From positions 16,295,868 to 16,359,867 of the forward strand of contig OY978526.1 in NCBI GenBank assembly GCA_963854835.1: 64,000 bases of DNA, in the 5' to 3' direction. The DNA is from Megamerina dolium (Eukaryota > Arthropoda > Insecta > Diptera > Megamerinidae). The position numbers and the translations under genes were made by a program. Shown piece by piece: positions 1-11,552 of the stretch. The notes under the pieces are model-generated. The model saw only the letters and a program-made list of their open reading frames with translations, made no database searches and was not told where the DNA came from. Position 1 is the stretch's first letter. Each line of letters opens with the position of its first letter.

Positions 1-575
1 TTAGGCGAAACTAATACCATCGTTTAAACGATTGTATGTATGTCGATAAATAAACTGCATATAAAGGGTATTTTTTGAGAGTTGTGTACTTTTACAAAGT
101 TATGTAGAAATTATTTTTTTAATGATTGTGCCATTCAAGTGACCTAGTGGTGGTTTTAGGTCTGGTCAAGTGCGATATAGGACCAGTTTTTACAAATTTC
201 TAATACTCTCAAATTGTCAATTTGTCGATAAAAATCCGTTTTCGGGTAACTTATGTCATTTAAAAATTACTTATATATTATGTTTTTATCCAATTATGGA
301 TTTTTGTAGGTTTTTGGAATGGAAAATATTTCTAGTTTCTGACAAAAATATCTCAAATTGGTGTCATTTTTTTTTTTTTTTTTTAATTTTAACAATCATT
401 TTTATAAGATTTTGTCTAAAATGATAATAGTTTGCATGAATATTCTAATAGTATATTACCTTCTGACTAAATTAACTATCCATCTATTGGAATCGATTGC
501 AAATATTCGCAATTATGATACTTTTTCATCTCATGTACGATTTGAAAACAAATCGTAGTGGTCTTTGATCTCGCC
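1..575. other. AT-rich non-coding stretch
   Basis: No coding signal, splice-supported exon or RNA gene is visible. Short open frames here are low-complexity (for example the T-run at 367-384) and have no family resemblance. Confidence 0.6.
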
Positions 576-746
576 CTTCATCATAAAATGTTCTCCAGCG
601 ACGAGACTCATTTGTTGCTGAATAACTATGTTTATAAACAAATCTGCTACCTATGAAATGAAGGGAATACACACGAGGCTCTTTACTTTATGGTCTCAAG
701 GCTAGAGGAAACATCAAATCGTAATATTGGGAGGCAGCACCATTGA
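576..746 (+). pseudogene. Degraded DDE-type transposase fragment
   Basis: One forward frame starting near 579 reads HHKMFSSDETHLLLNNYVYK and continues with KQICYL, a stop codon and NEGNTHEALYF before it decays. The pattern SDExHxxLxxYVxKQ is like the first catalytic-aspartate block of DDE_3/mariner-like insect transposases (established family knowledge; match made by eye). At least two stops interrupt the stretch and no terminal repeats were found, so it is a relic. A chance resemblance cannot be excluded. Confidence 0.42.
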
Positions 747-2945
747 ATCATAACATTAGACTATTTCATTGTCCAGTTGGGTGGAATTAATAGTGAAGAG
801 ATTGTAGATTAACACATGAAGTTGGACAACTTGGAAGACAACGTTTATTACATTATTGCAAAAGATACGACTCTGTATACTCGAAAAGTTACCGTTTTAA
901 GTCCAAAAGTAAATTCCAATGTCAAATTGTAAATCACTTTCTATCGAATAAATCAAAAATTCTAGTCAATTTGGGTCATTTATGTGTTTACATTGCAAAA
1001 CTACAACACTCTCAAAAACCCCCTTGAATCCCCATTGTAGCAGTTTTCATTTTCATTTTCATCTTTCTATTTTATTGTACAATTGAAAAAGCGTTAACCT
1101 CACTGTCTAACCTTTGAGACCAATTCATCTTAAATGATTCACGCTTCCACAAGAAAATACATCGAATGTGTGTGTGTGTGTGTAAGAGAGAAAAAATAAG
1201 CGTGTGGAAAATTTGCATTTACGTCGTCGTCGTTGTCATTGGTAGCCTGGTAACTGTTTATTAAGCGGCAATTAATCAAAGCGTTTTTAACCAAAAATGG
1301 CTTTTGCCCAATACAAAGAGTTTCCATTAACTATATGGACATATGCACGTTGCATGCATCTATTCATGTGACTGTGCCTGATAGTACTCATGGTGCTACC
1401 GAAAATGGTTATTGTGCGACAATCGACGTCGAAACACAAAACACACACATTCACATCAGCAGCATTTTAAGATACACTGTAAGTTGTACCTGTGAAGTAT
1501 ACTTACGACAACGATGACAATATCAACGATGACGTTAACCACATAACTGGTGGTTGTAATGGTGATAGTATTAGTGATGTTGATTTTTTGGTTGCATGGG
1601 CGTTATTACCATCATTGCGTTGATGTTGGCGTCGCCATCATCAACTACCAGCATATCAGTACTAGTGAACTGTCAACAATATTGCATGCAACTTTTCGAC
1701 CTTTATTTTTTGAAGCAACAATGTTGCACTGTAGTTCTTCCTCTTGTTTGTTTGTTTACAAAATAGGAAGACTAAGATGTTTGAAGTATTTCAATGATAA
1801 TTTATAAAGAGATTGAGACAGAGAAATAAATGCTTATATTCACAATGATAAGCGGCAACATGCGTTAAGCTATCAACGTATGCCATCAAGTACTTACGAT
1901 ACTACTATAAACTACTACTTCATGATATAATAAAGCAATTTTTTTGGTGTCATCTTACAATTTTGTTAATGTACAAAAAAATGTGGGGGAAAAAAATCTA
2001 AATTTCAATTATATTATATTATACGTAAACTATACAAGTAAAATTAAAAATCAAGAAGAAAGTACATAGCGATGTAATGCTACAACAAAGTATGACAAAT
2101 TGCCATAAACTCCGTGTCAGTCATTATCGTTTTGAAGTTGCTTAACAAATGTGATAGTTTGATGCTTATTTATTTATTCACTTATTTCATTATTGTTAGT
2201 CAAAAGTCATATTTACGCTAAAGGATAGTAGTTGCTGGCATTTAGCCAACGTCACTGACGTTGACTGACTACCTACCATACAGTCAGTCATTCATCCATC
2301 TTTTAAATAATTTTTTTCACATATTTACTTTATACCATACCGTACACCTAACATTAGTAGCAGCAAGCCGAGTTCAATTGTATGCCCATCGTCTTGCCCA
2401 AAATATACTACATATATTTGCTTATCTAACACTTTGTTTATTCGTCTGTCTGTTCACTATGACTATCTGTATTTCTACTTGTCCATCTATTTGTCAATGT
2501 TTTGTTAGAAAAATCGTGTTTTGAATATCCTGCAGCTACATATATACTGGTATGTACAAATTATACCAAATGCTTACAATTGTATGTTGGACTTATTCAT
2601 AAAGCTTTACTTTTGCTTGTCATGATCATGATGACGTGATGTCTATTTGCTTTTTTTTTTTTGAGATCTTCAATATTTTTTTTATTTGTTTGCTTTCCAA
2701 AAATCTAATTTTTTCTGTGTTCGTATGGTTATTGTTTGAAAGGGTGGTACAGAAAGTGCTATGTCTCTATGAAATGGAAGAATATTAGTAGAGTTGCTTA
2801 TCTACTAAATTCCATTTTGTACTGTATCTCCTACTTATTTTCAATAATGTCATATAAATAGTAAATGATTCTCCAGTCCCTGATAGTTTCATCTAGTCTC
2901 AAATAGAATATTTTCTCCGGTTCATCATAGCAAAAGTGTCAAGGG
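747..2945. other. Non-coding stretch
   Basis: AT-rich sequence with a short (GT)n run at about 1169-1183. The small open frames at 1139-1517, 1550-1807 and 2261-2524 show no conserved composition, splice context or recognisable domain. Nothing else was seen. Confidence 0.6.
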
Positions 2946-3009
2946 TGGAAGAGAAGCTCGACCAAAGATCCCTTCGGGGCTTTAAGTGCCATATATTTAT
3001 TTTTTTTTA
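2946..3009 (+). repeat. 3' fragment of the tRNA-derived SINE
   Basis: The segment matches the end of the full-length SINE copy at 53799-54166. It shares TGGAAGAGAAG, then CCCTTCGGGGCTTTAAGTGCC (one base too long to quote as a perfect block) and the ATATATTT plus T-rich tail. Upstream sequence does not match the SINE body, so only the 3' end is present, as expected for a truncated or recombined copy. Confidence 0.7.
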
Positions 3010-5193
3010 CATTAGATGAAGCTAAATTTAGCATTTATTTAGGTAATTTATCCTTCTCAACGTTTACTATAATACTATATTGATACTTTATTGAAAGCCC
3101 CTATACAGTCTTGACGTTCACTCTTGTTGTAACATTACAATATTGTAATAATATTCTAAGATTAATCATGAATAATTTATGTTTTGCTTTAAAAGAATTT
3201 CTCTGATCATGAATATAAATCGTTGAAGCTTTTATTTCTCTGTGAGCTGATCGATTACATTTTTTAGCGTTTTTTCGATTATTTTTCTCATTTTTTGTTG
3301 TTTCTTTTTGAATTTCGTTGTTGGATTGTTAGAACTGCTGTTGTATGTAAGAATTCACATATGTAATATATGTATGCAATCGTAGGGTCTCAAAGGTTCC
3401 AATGACATGTTCTTGTAGTCACCATATGCATGTAGGCATTTTATTATTTCTTCTCTCGTCGGCAAGCTTTACTTTGGGTGAAGATAAATTTGAATAATTT
3501 TTAACTTGCCACCTAAGTGTTTATTTTGTATTCTAATATTTTCAACGAATATCATTTAAAATTTATCAATGTCGCATTGAACATACGCGCCATGAAGTTT
3601 GACTTAGCTTATCTACGAGTACCTACTACCTACCTCTTTGCTGTCGTCTTCAAACTTGATAGACGACGCTAAACAATGCGCATGCACCCCATGCAATGTC
3701 ATTAAATCGTACATATTACCTTTATTAAAATGCTATTTGTCGCTATTGACGTTGTTGTTTATATATAGAGAAATGTGTGCGTGCATGCTTAAAATACAAT
3801 TTGTCTATTTAATTTGAAAACAAAACAAAAAAAAAAAGAAAGAATGGGTAATAATAATCGTGAAAATAAAAATCAATAATAAATAAATTTCATTAATTTC
3901 ATATGAAGATGTCAAATTATGGACACCAATTGAGTCGGCGTGCGGTCAGCTTCAGAGAAACAACAACAACAACAAAATGCAATAGCTTTTATACGCAAGA
4001 GATGCAGTTATTGGCTGCTTTTCTCCTCCTCCTCCTCCTCCTCTCTGCTTGGTTGATTTTTCTATTGTTTTGCGTTTTCATTTTTTGAAGAAAGAAGAAA
4101 AACTCACCAGTCAAAATGCTTCCAGGCTCAACGTTACCAACTGCGCATGGCGCTATGAAAGACGTTTTATTTGGCAAACAAAAATGGTTGCCTGCTTTTG
4201 TTGTTGTTGTTGTTGTTGCCGTTGTTATGTTTTCCTTTTTAAACCTACACACACATACAGTCTTTCTATGAGATATACATTGTTGCCCATTGTTCTATAT
4301 TGTTCTATGTCTGCAATCAAAAACTAATAGCCCATAGCGACTGCATACATACATAGTAATAATGCGCCTATTTTCATCATTTCACATTGTTCTCGATTGC
4401 TAATTTTCCATTGTTTGTATACAGCGACTGCAGCAGCGGCGGCGGCGGCATCCATTCTATTTTGCTGATGGCCAGTCGACATATCTGGATTCTAGAATAT
4501 CGGTTGTTGGGTCGCCAATTGCCAGTTTGTGCGCATACGCCATTCTGTCTTAATATTGTTGTGTCTTCCTGCCTGCCTGCCTGCTGTGCAGACCAACTGT
4601 GCGTTAAGTATGTTTTGTTTGTTTGCTTTTCAGTTTGCCCTGATCGTTGTAGCCGCCGTTGTTAGTTTTGTGAGTCTGTTGGCAACACAACAACACACAT
4701 TCGACATTGTGTCTTATTTTTTTAAATATTTTTTCCCTCCTCCTCTTGTTGAGTCTACCTATATGTCCGTCTATTTTGGCGCATGTTTATGCCGACACAG
4801 TTATGATCAGCTATTTAACTTCTCAATAGCATTACTAAGAGCAGCACATGCACATTATGTGTGTAAAGTTTTTCATACAGCAAACAAAACGATTGTGGTT
4901 TGTTTCTATTATTTTTCTTCCACCATCAACCTATTGAATTTCGTTGGGTTATGAAATTGAATTATCAATTTACAATTGATTATATTGTTGACGTATGTAA
5001 TAGTAAGTTTTCTATATCTATGTAAATAGTAATAATTTTCCAACAAATTTGCCAAGAAATTATGCCCTTGTGTTTGGCATTTGACCCCAACATGCATTAA
5101 ATCTAAGGTTTTATAGCATTGCAATTTGAAAACAATTTTTTTTGTGTGTGGCTCGATCTTCATTTCATTTCAAGAACTACATAAATTAAATAT
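3010..5193. other. Non-coding stretch with short tandem repeats
   Basis: It contains a (CTC)n run near 4023-4042 and a (TTG)n run near 4199-4218. A 141-codon open frame at 4529-4954 begins with GTG, has no flanking splice logic and resembles no family; it is not called as a gene. Nothing else is visible. Confidence 0.6.
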
Positions 5194-5694
5194 GAATGAA
5201 TTAATGTCGAAAATATTTTGCAATAATGTCGAAAATATCGATATCGGTATTTTTTGCAAATATTTTTAAAATAATTTAAAATGAAATAATATCCATATAA
5301 GAAATTAGATCTTCAAAATTAATGCAATTGTGTCAATATTGCTGCAAAAATTCTTGAGATTCATATACGAGTATACCCATATTTTTCAGCGCTAAAAAGT
5401 AATAAAAGTACTTGTAATAATTATCATAATCAAGAAATTTAAAAATAATGTATAAATACAAAATATTGAATATTACCTTGACCGCAGAACATTTTGCTTT
5501 TTCGACATTATTGCAAAATTATTGAAATAATGTCGAATGAGAATTGCATTGAATATGATTTTCGACATTATTGTAAAAATCTTCGAAACGAAATATTGAA
5601 AAGATGGCGATTGCAAACAATAATGACAAACTTTTTCTCCATTTAAAAACAAGTTTGATATTATTGCAAAAAAATTTTCGACATTAATTCATTC
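5194..5694. mobile_element. Foldback / MITE-like non-autonomous element
   Basis: The outer 21 bp are perfect inverted repeats: 5194-5214 (starting GAATGAATTAATGTCG) against 5674-5694. Inside, the motif TTCGACATTATTGCAA or its complement recurs near 5202, 5225, 5501, 5526, 5561 and 5660. It includes a central palindrome with arms TTCGACATTATT (5501-5512) and AATAATGTCGAA (5526-5537). There is no coding capacity. The size of about 500 bp, AT-richness and terminal inversion fit a MITE or foldback element. No convincing target-site duplication was found, so the exact boundaries and superfamily are open. Confidence 0.68.
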
Positions 5695-8514
5695 GACAGC
5701 AAAGCATTATGATGAAGGAATATTTCCAAATCGGCAAATGCAATATATTAATTCGATAAACTTTTGCTGTAAGGCCATAATTTCAGGTTTATGGCTTATG
5801 CTTCTTGAAATCAGGCCCAGGTGATTCAAATATCACACTAATTAGACTCATCGCACGAACAATCACTTAAACTGGTCAATAATAAATTTGTGCAAAAAAA
5901 TTGCATTTGTCATAAATTTCACATTTTTATGAAATTCTTTGAATACTTTTGGCATGTCACCACAGAACATTCGAACATAATTAAATTGAATTATTGCTAT
6001 GCCTTTGATTGTCATTGTCATCATTGTTGCTTGGGCTGCAAATTATCACAATTTACAACCGGATATGTCCGCCTCTAAGTTAACATAAGCTCAGTCAGTA
6101 ACTTACTCATGTTAAATAGGTAATACACTACATACTTATACGATTCGTAAGTGTCGTACAAATGCAGGAAATTTGCGTTAACGTAGAAGTAATTGTATTG
6201 CATACTAACCAGTGTGGTGTGGTGTATCAATATTTATTGCAATATTAAAAAAAGAGAATTAAAAAAAAAAAATATAAAATTATAAAATACAAACCAAGAT
6301 TATTATAAATTTCATCGCTCAAATCAAACAACAAACATTCCTTTTGTTTAAATATTCAATTTTCTTGTTGGTAATTTTTTATTGATGATAAAATGATTTC
6401 TTTGTTCGTTTAAAATTTCTTCTACGTACTAATACAATTAAAATCAGCAACAATAACCACACTAGAGTACATAAGGTTCTCCCTCTAATTGTTGAATATT
6501 TTATATGTACAAAGTCTATATCGTTCTATATGTATATACACATATGTATGAAGACCACGTATGACCATAAAATATGTCACTTTTACATTTTTGTATAATT
6601 GGCTTTATTTTAGTGTGGAATTTTTGTATTTGATTTACGATTATGTATATGTAATTACTTGGCATAATTAAATTATAATTATTATTATAATTGCATTGCA
6701 TATTTGCAGTATAAAAATATGATATAATATAAAATTCTTATGAAATGATTAAATGTGGAAAATTATTGTAGAACGGAAATACCTTAAATCATATTTATCG
6801 TTGTATAATAGTCATGCGATAATATCGAATTATTAGCTGTGGCAGTGGCAGAGCCAGAGTCACATGAAACCTTAAACAACAAGGCGAATGTTATTTCATA
6901 ATGGCATGACAGCTCCAATACAATGTTGATTCAGAATTTGAAGTATTTCTATAATTATTATTAGTTGCAAAATTATGATTTGCTAAAAAACATTAAACTT
7001 GGAACTTGAAAACTTGGAAAGTTGAACGATTTAATGCCGTAGCTGTTGGTGTATATCAATTTTATAACTTCAATGTTTTCATATATTTTATTACTTCACT
7101 CAATATGGCACATTTACATACTGGTATACTGAAGTATATAATTAATGTCCTAATAGACGTTCATCGCGACCATTGTAGCTCCATATTATATATGTACAGC
7201 GTTATGTAAATTATATGCTGATATGTGACAGACAATATTCATCACGTGTCTCGATACTATTTTTATACACTTTGAACAGTAATGAAACAGCAATCGAAAT
7301 GGACTAATTTATTGCATTGATAGACTTCATGAAATTATACATGTGCATATATTAATATGCTGCAAATAGCAAAGCATATAAATGTTGAATATATTTTTGC
7401 ATACAAATTAATCAATCTCAATCAATGCATTTTATTTTGTAATTCAATGTTGTGCGCGTTTAATATGTAAACGAAGTAATAACAAGGCAATGTAATAATA
7501 ACTAATAGAAAAAATCTATATTAAGAAACAATTTATAATTAAATTTACAATATTTTTATATGTAAACAAGTATAATTGAAGTATATTGAAATATATTTTA
7601 AATATAAATATGTAATAATGATAAAAAAAAAAGTAAATACGCAAACGCTATGATTTATGAATGTAAATTGTGATAATAACATACTCGTAAAAGAAAAAAA
7701 TCGACGACGGCGGAAAGGAGAGAATATTTTAATTAAATATTATTTTGTATATTAAATTGAAATTGTAAAAAGAAATTAATTTGTTTATAGAGTAAACATA
7801 CCATATTTTACGATGCAGTACACGTTGAATACACATGCATGCATCTTTACATACGTCGATGATGCTTTATTTATTGGGTCTAGACATAATTTAAGCACTT
7901 TTTTTTCTCTCTGTATTTTGAAAATGTCATTTACGACTTCTATAAAAGATTTATTGATATAGACAGAGCATATATGTATGAGTTTATATGCATAATTCAA
8001 AAGCCTACTGCAACAATAAAATTTATATGGGAATTTATAGAAATTGTACATAATGATGACTAATTTTGCACTAGCATTATATTAAGAAATTTATTATATT
8101 ATATGAAAATCATTTTATCATCAGCTTTATCACAATTTTGGTTAATTCTTTCTTTTTGGATGTCTACTTAACTCTCACATTTTATATTATGTATTATGAA
8201 TATTCACCTATCATATTTAAATTGTTTGCTATAAGCCGAGGTTAAAACAAATAATATTCATAGGAAATTATGCGAGGCGTAACAAAATTGTGAAGATTAT
8301 TATTTGTCACTGCAAACAGTACTTGGATTATTTTGTTGTTGTTGTTTTGTCTTCTTTAACGCTTTTACTTTTAAGCTATTTGGTTAAGCTTGCCTTTGTA
8401 TATATGAATGTGTGTGTATAAATTTCTTTCAATTCTCTTTCACTATTCAATTAAATGTAAATACACTAAACATGGATGACATATACATTTATCTTCTTTT
8501 TTTTTTAAATTTTA
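5695..8514. other. Non-coding stretch
   Basis: Very AT-rich sequence without supportable genes. Homopolymer runs and short open frames only. No repeat shared with the rest of the window was noticed. Confidence 0.55.
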
Positions 8515-9500
8515 TTTTATACCCTACACTCGCAAGAGTCAAAGGTATGTTGAATTTTTGACTCCGTTTGCAGCACACATCAGTAGAGGTGACAGCTATA
8601 GAGAAGTAGCTCTAGAGTATTGATGAAAATCATGATTTGAGTCGATTTAGCCATGCCTGCTCTCACTATAACTACCTTTCTTATAAAGCGATTAAGCCAT
8701 ATGAAAGTTTGTTTTAGAGATGATCAATAAATTTCTAAATTGAACACATAAATATAAAGCTACAAAACAAAAACTCGGTATCTAAAGTTATTCTCATTCT
8801 AGAATGGGTATATTTAAAAATGCGCTAAATCGGATAAAATCTTCGCTTCCCGACCATACAAAAGTATGCTTCTGCACGCATTTTGCACACGAAAATATAA
8901 AGTTATCAAATATATTATAATAAAAGTATAATTTGCTACTACCTCCCATATAAAATTATGTTTTCATATGCACATTTTCGCACTTTGTGCATGAAAATAT
9001 TCAACACATCAAGTTGAAAGTCGATACATATGATTATATTAATTAAAAAGTATTCATATTTAAAAATGTACGAAATCGGATGAAATTTGGGCATACCTCT
9101 CAAACAAAAATATGTCTCCCTACGTATATTTGCACATTTTTTGCACGAAAATATTAAACTATCAAACTTTAACTGGGTACATAAGAATATATTTACACAT
9201 GTATGAACGAGTCCAAGAATGGCTGATATACAATTAAAACTACACCTACCTCCCATACAAAAGTATGGCTTCAAATGCATTTTCTCACTTTTTATACATG
9301 AAAATATAAAGCTATTAAGCTGAAACTTGGTATTTAAATTCATATTTACTAGTGCAAAAATAAACTTAAGAATGATTAAAATCCGATTAAAACTAAACCT
9401 ACCTCCCATACAAAAGTACATTTTCAAATGCATATTTTCATACTACAATATGAGCAGCAAAATATTAAGCTATCAGATTGAAACTGGGTTCAACTAATTG
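8515..9500. repeat. Dispersed repeat family A: head plus about four 153-154 bp tandem units
   Basis: A head of about 300 bp starts near TTATACCCTACACTCG and contains GAGTCGATTTAGCCATG. Diverged tandem units follow. The anchor ACCTCCCATA (or a close variant) starts at 8941, 9095, 9248 and 9401, so the period is 154, 153 and 153 bp. Each unit reads roughly: ACCTCCCATACAAAAGTATG, a low-complexity spacer, GCACGAAAATATAAAGCTATCAA, then GAAACTTGGTA. The same units occur at about 40700-41660 and 61540-62130. A 164-codon minus-strand open frame (8939-9433) is a by-product of the 51-codon period. Confidence 0.78.
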
Positions 9501-11251
9501 CAGTCACTAACAAATTGGCATGTTTAATTATGGATGGAATTGGAGTTCCCCGTTAAAATCTATAATTTCTTCAAATGTACGCATATGCCAGACTTATGCG
9601 TGTAGGGTACCTACTCTAGGCTTCCATATTACTGACGTTAAACTTTTGAAATTTTTGTTTGTTATAAATATGTCTCTAACTTGCCAAAGACTGAATGTGA
9701 TTGATTATGCATTTTCTCCAAATACTTCAATAAATTAAATCAACAAAAAACGATGAATAAGGAGAATGAACTAAAGTTTTGTTTTTGAGTGAACAAATAA
9801 AATAATACATCAACTGTAGAAAATAGAGCGAGCGAGCAAGCGAATTATCGTTAATTGTTCGATTTGTATAATTTCATAATTAATTTCTACAAAATGAAGC
9901 CATTGGTGGCAAAAAAAAAGATTACATGTCTAATCAATGAAAGCATTAATATGCTATGAAAAGCATGAAAACGAGATTTAATACCAAACTCATAGACTCT
10001 TACTATACATATTGTATATTCAAATGGCAGAAATTGTTAATCTTCACACTTTATAATGCATGCAGTAGCGACAGTAGCTTGAAATAGTCATATCAGCGGT
10101 GGCGATATAGCAATAAAAATAATAACAATAATAATAAATTGTGCAATTTATCTATAAAATGAAACAAAAATACAATACAATACGATCTCTTCCACTCTAT
10201 CTGAATGAAATTAATGAGTTTAATTAATTAAAACTGAACGAACGAACGAACGAACAAGCGAGAGACAGTGTGTTGCAAAATTAATTAGCACAAATAAAAA
10301 TGATATTTACATACCAAACGAAATAACCTTCATATTTCACAAGTCACTACTGTGAAATAAGTAAGCAATACCAATATACATGGAAATACATACATACGAT
10401 GTACAAGTTGTTATAAGTGTAATGGGTGGAAAAAAAAAAACAACAACAAAATTTAATGAAATGAAAATTTGTCTATAACAACTTGCATTTATTGCTGTAA
10501 GTGCATTAGAGCAAGTGCAACATGCATGCAACACTAATTTGCAGCAATAGAGTGAGTCGGTAGTAAAAGCGTGTTGAAAAACTTCTTTCTCTGCGAATTA
10601 ATTTTCCTGCTGGCCAAAACGAATTAATCACTTAAATGCTGCTGTTACATGCCACTAGTGCTTTTGTATCTATTGGTATGCATATATGTTGAGCTACCTG
10701 TTGCCATATGCCCTCGAGGCATTAAATCGTTGGATCAGAGGATACAAGTACGTATTAGGTATATGTGTATGTGTTTATGCATGTATAGCCAGTTGTTGAG
10801 CGGAAGATAGCCATATGTGCCGACAACCATACTCTCGTAATTGTATTTAGTTGTGATTGCAATTTTACTACCACCATCAACATTGCTAATACAATGATTT
10901 TTTTTTCTACATTTTACTACAATTTTCATTATAGTGTATACATGTAGATATACGTACATATATATCCACAAGTTGTTGTTGTTTGAAATTTTTATTCAAA
11001 TGCAATTAAATGAATCAGGCCACATGCAGATTTTTGCGCAGTTAATCATTCATCGATATTATACATACGTATGAAAGTGTTTGAATAAAGTGGCGAAGAA
11101 AACACCACCATCACCACATCAACAAGATGCATACATAATGTATTGTTGCTTTCATGTATAATTGCAATTGGAAGTCTTCTTTTATTTGAAAGTGTTCCGA
11201 ATGTGTTTTGAAATACACTCAACTGTAGATTGCTAATGTATGAACACATAA
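9501..11251. other. Non-coding stretch
   Basis: AT-rich sequence with short tandem motifs such as GAAC repeats near 10238-10256. No exon, RNA gene or transposon ends were recognised. Confidence 0.55.
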
Positions 11252-11264
11252 GTGTGTGTGTGTG
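11252..11264. repeat. (GT)n microsatellite at the 3' junction of the R1-type element
   Basis: A short GT run directly abuts the 21-T run (11265-11285) that is the poly(A) tail of the minus-strand element. With the longer GT run at 15929-15963 on the other side, it shows that the retrotransposon sits inside one microsatellite. Confidence 0.75.
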
Positions 11265-11285
11265 TTTTTTTTTTTTTTTTTTTTT

Positions 11286-11552
11286 GTATTCGAAGGGGGA
11301 ATCTTTCTTAGATACCGTCCACCATAGACGGCATGTACGATTCATACTGTCCGCTAAAGGTACACCTCATTCGGGACCACGCCCAGTCAGTAATATCTTA
11401 CTATGCTGGACTTGCGAACCAGTACGCCTACGTACTAAACCCTTAACTCCGACCTCTATAGCTTGTTTGTGTCCTGCGGGACCGCCGTTAAGCACTACTT
11501 CGCAGGACTAAGCTGAGCTAATATGCCTCTTCAAACATCCCGTACATGGCGT
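11286..11552 (-). other. 3' UTR of the R1-type element
   Basis: This GC-richer stretch lies between the ORF2 stop codon and the 21-nucleotide A tract (T run on the plus strand). It contains no open frame on the element's strand and no similarity to the tails of the SINE copies in this window, so this element is not the obvious LINE partner of that SINE. Confidence 0.7.

Noticed and set aside
4529..4954. 141-codon frame with a hydrophobic, signal-like start
   Set aside because: It begins with GTG, is T-rich and cysteine-rich by composition, and shows no splice or family support.
8939..9433. 164-codon protein gene on the minus strand
   Set aside because: It is a periodic translation of 153-bp tandem repeat units, without start context or splice evidence.
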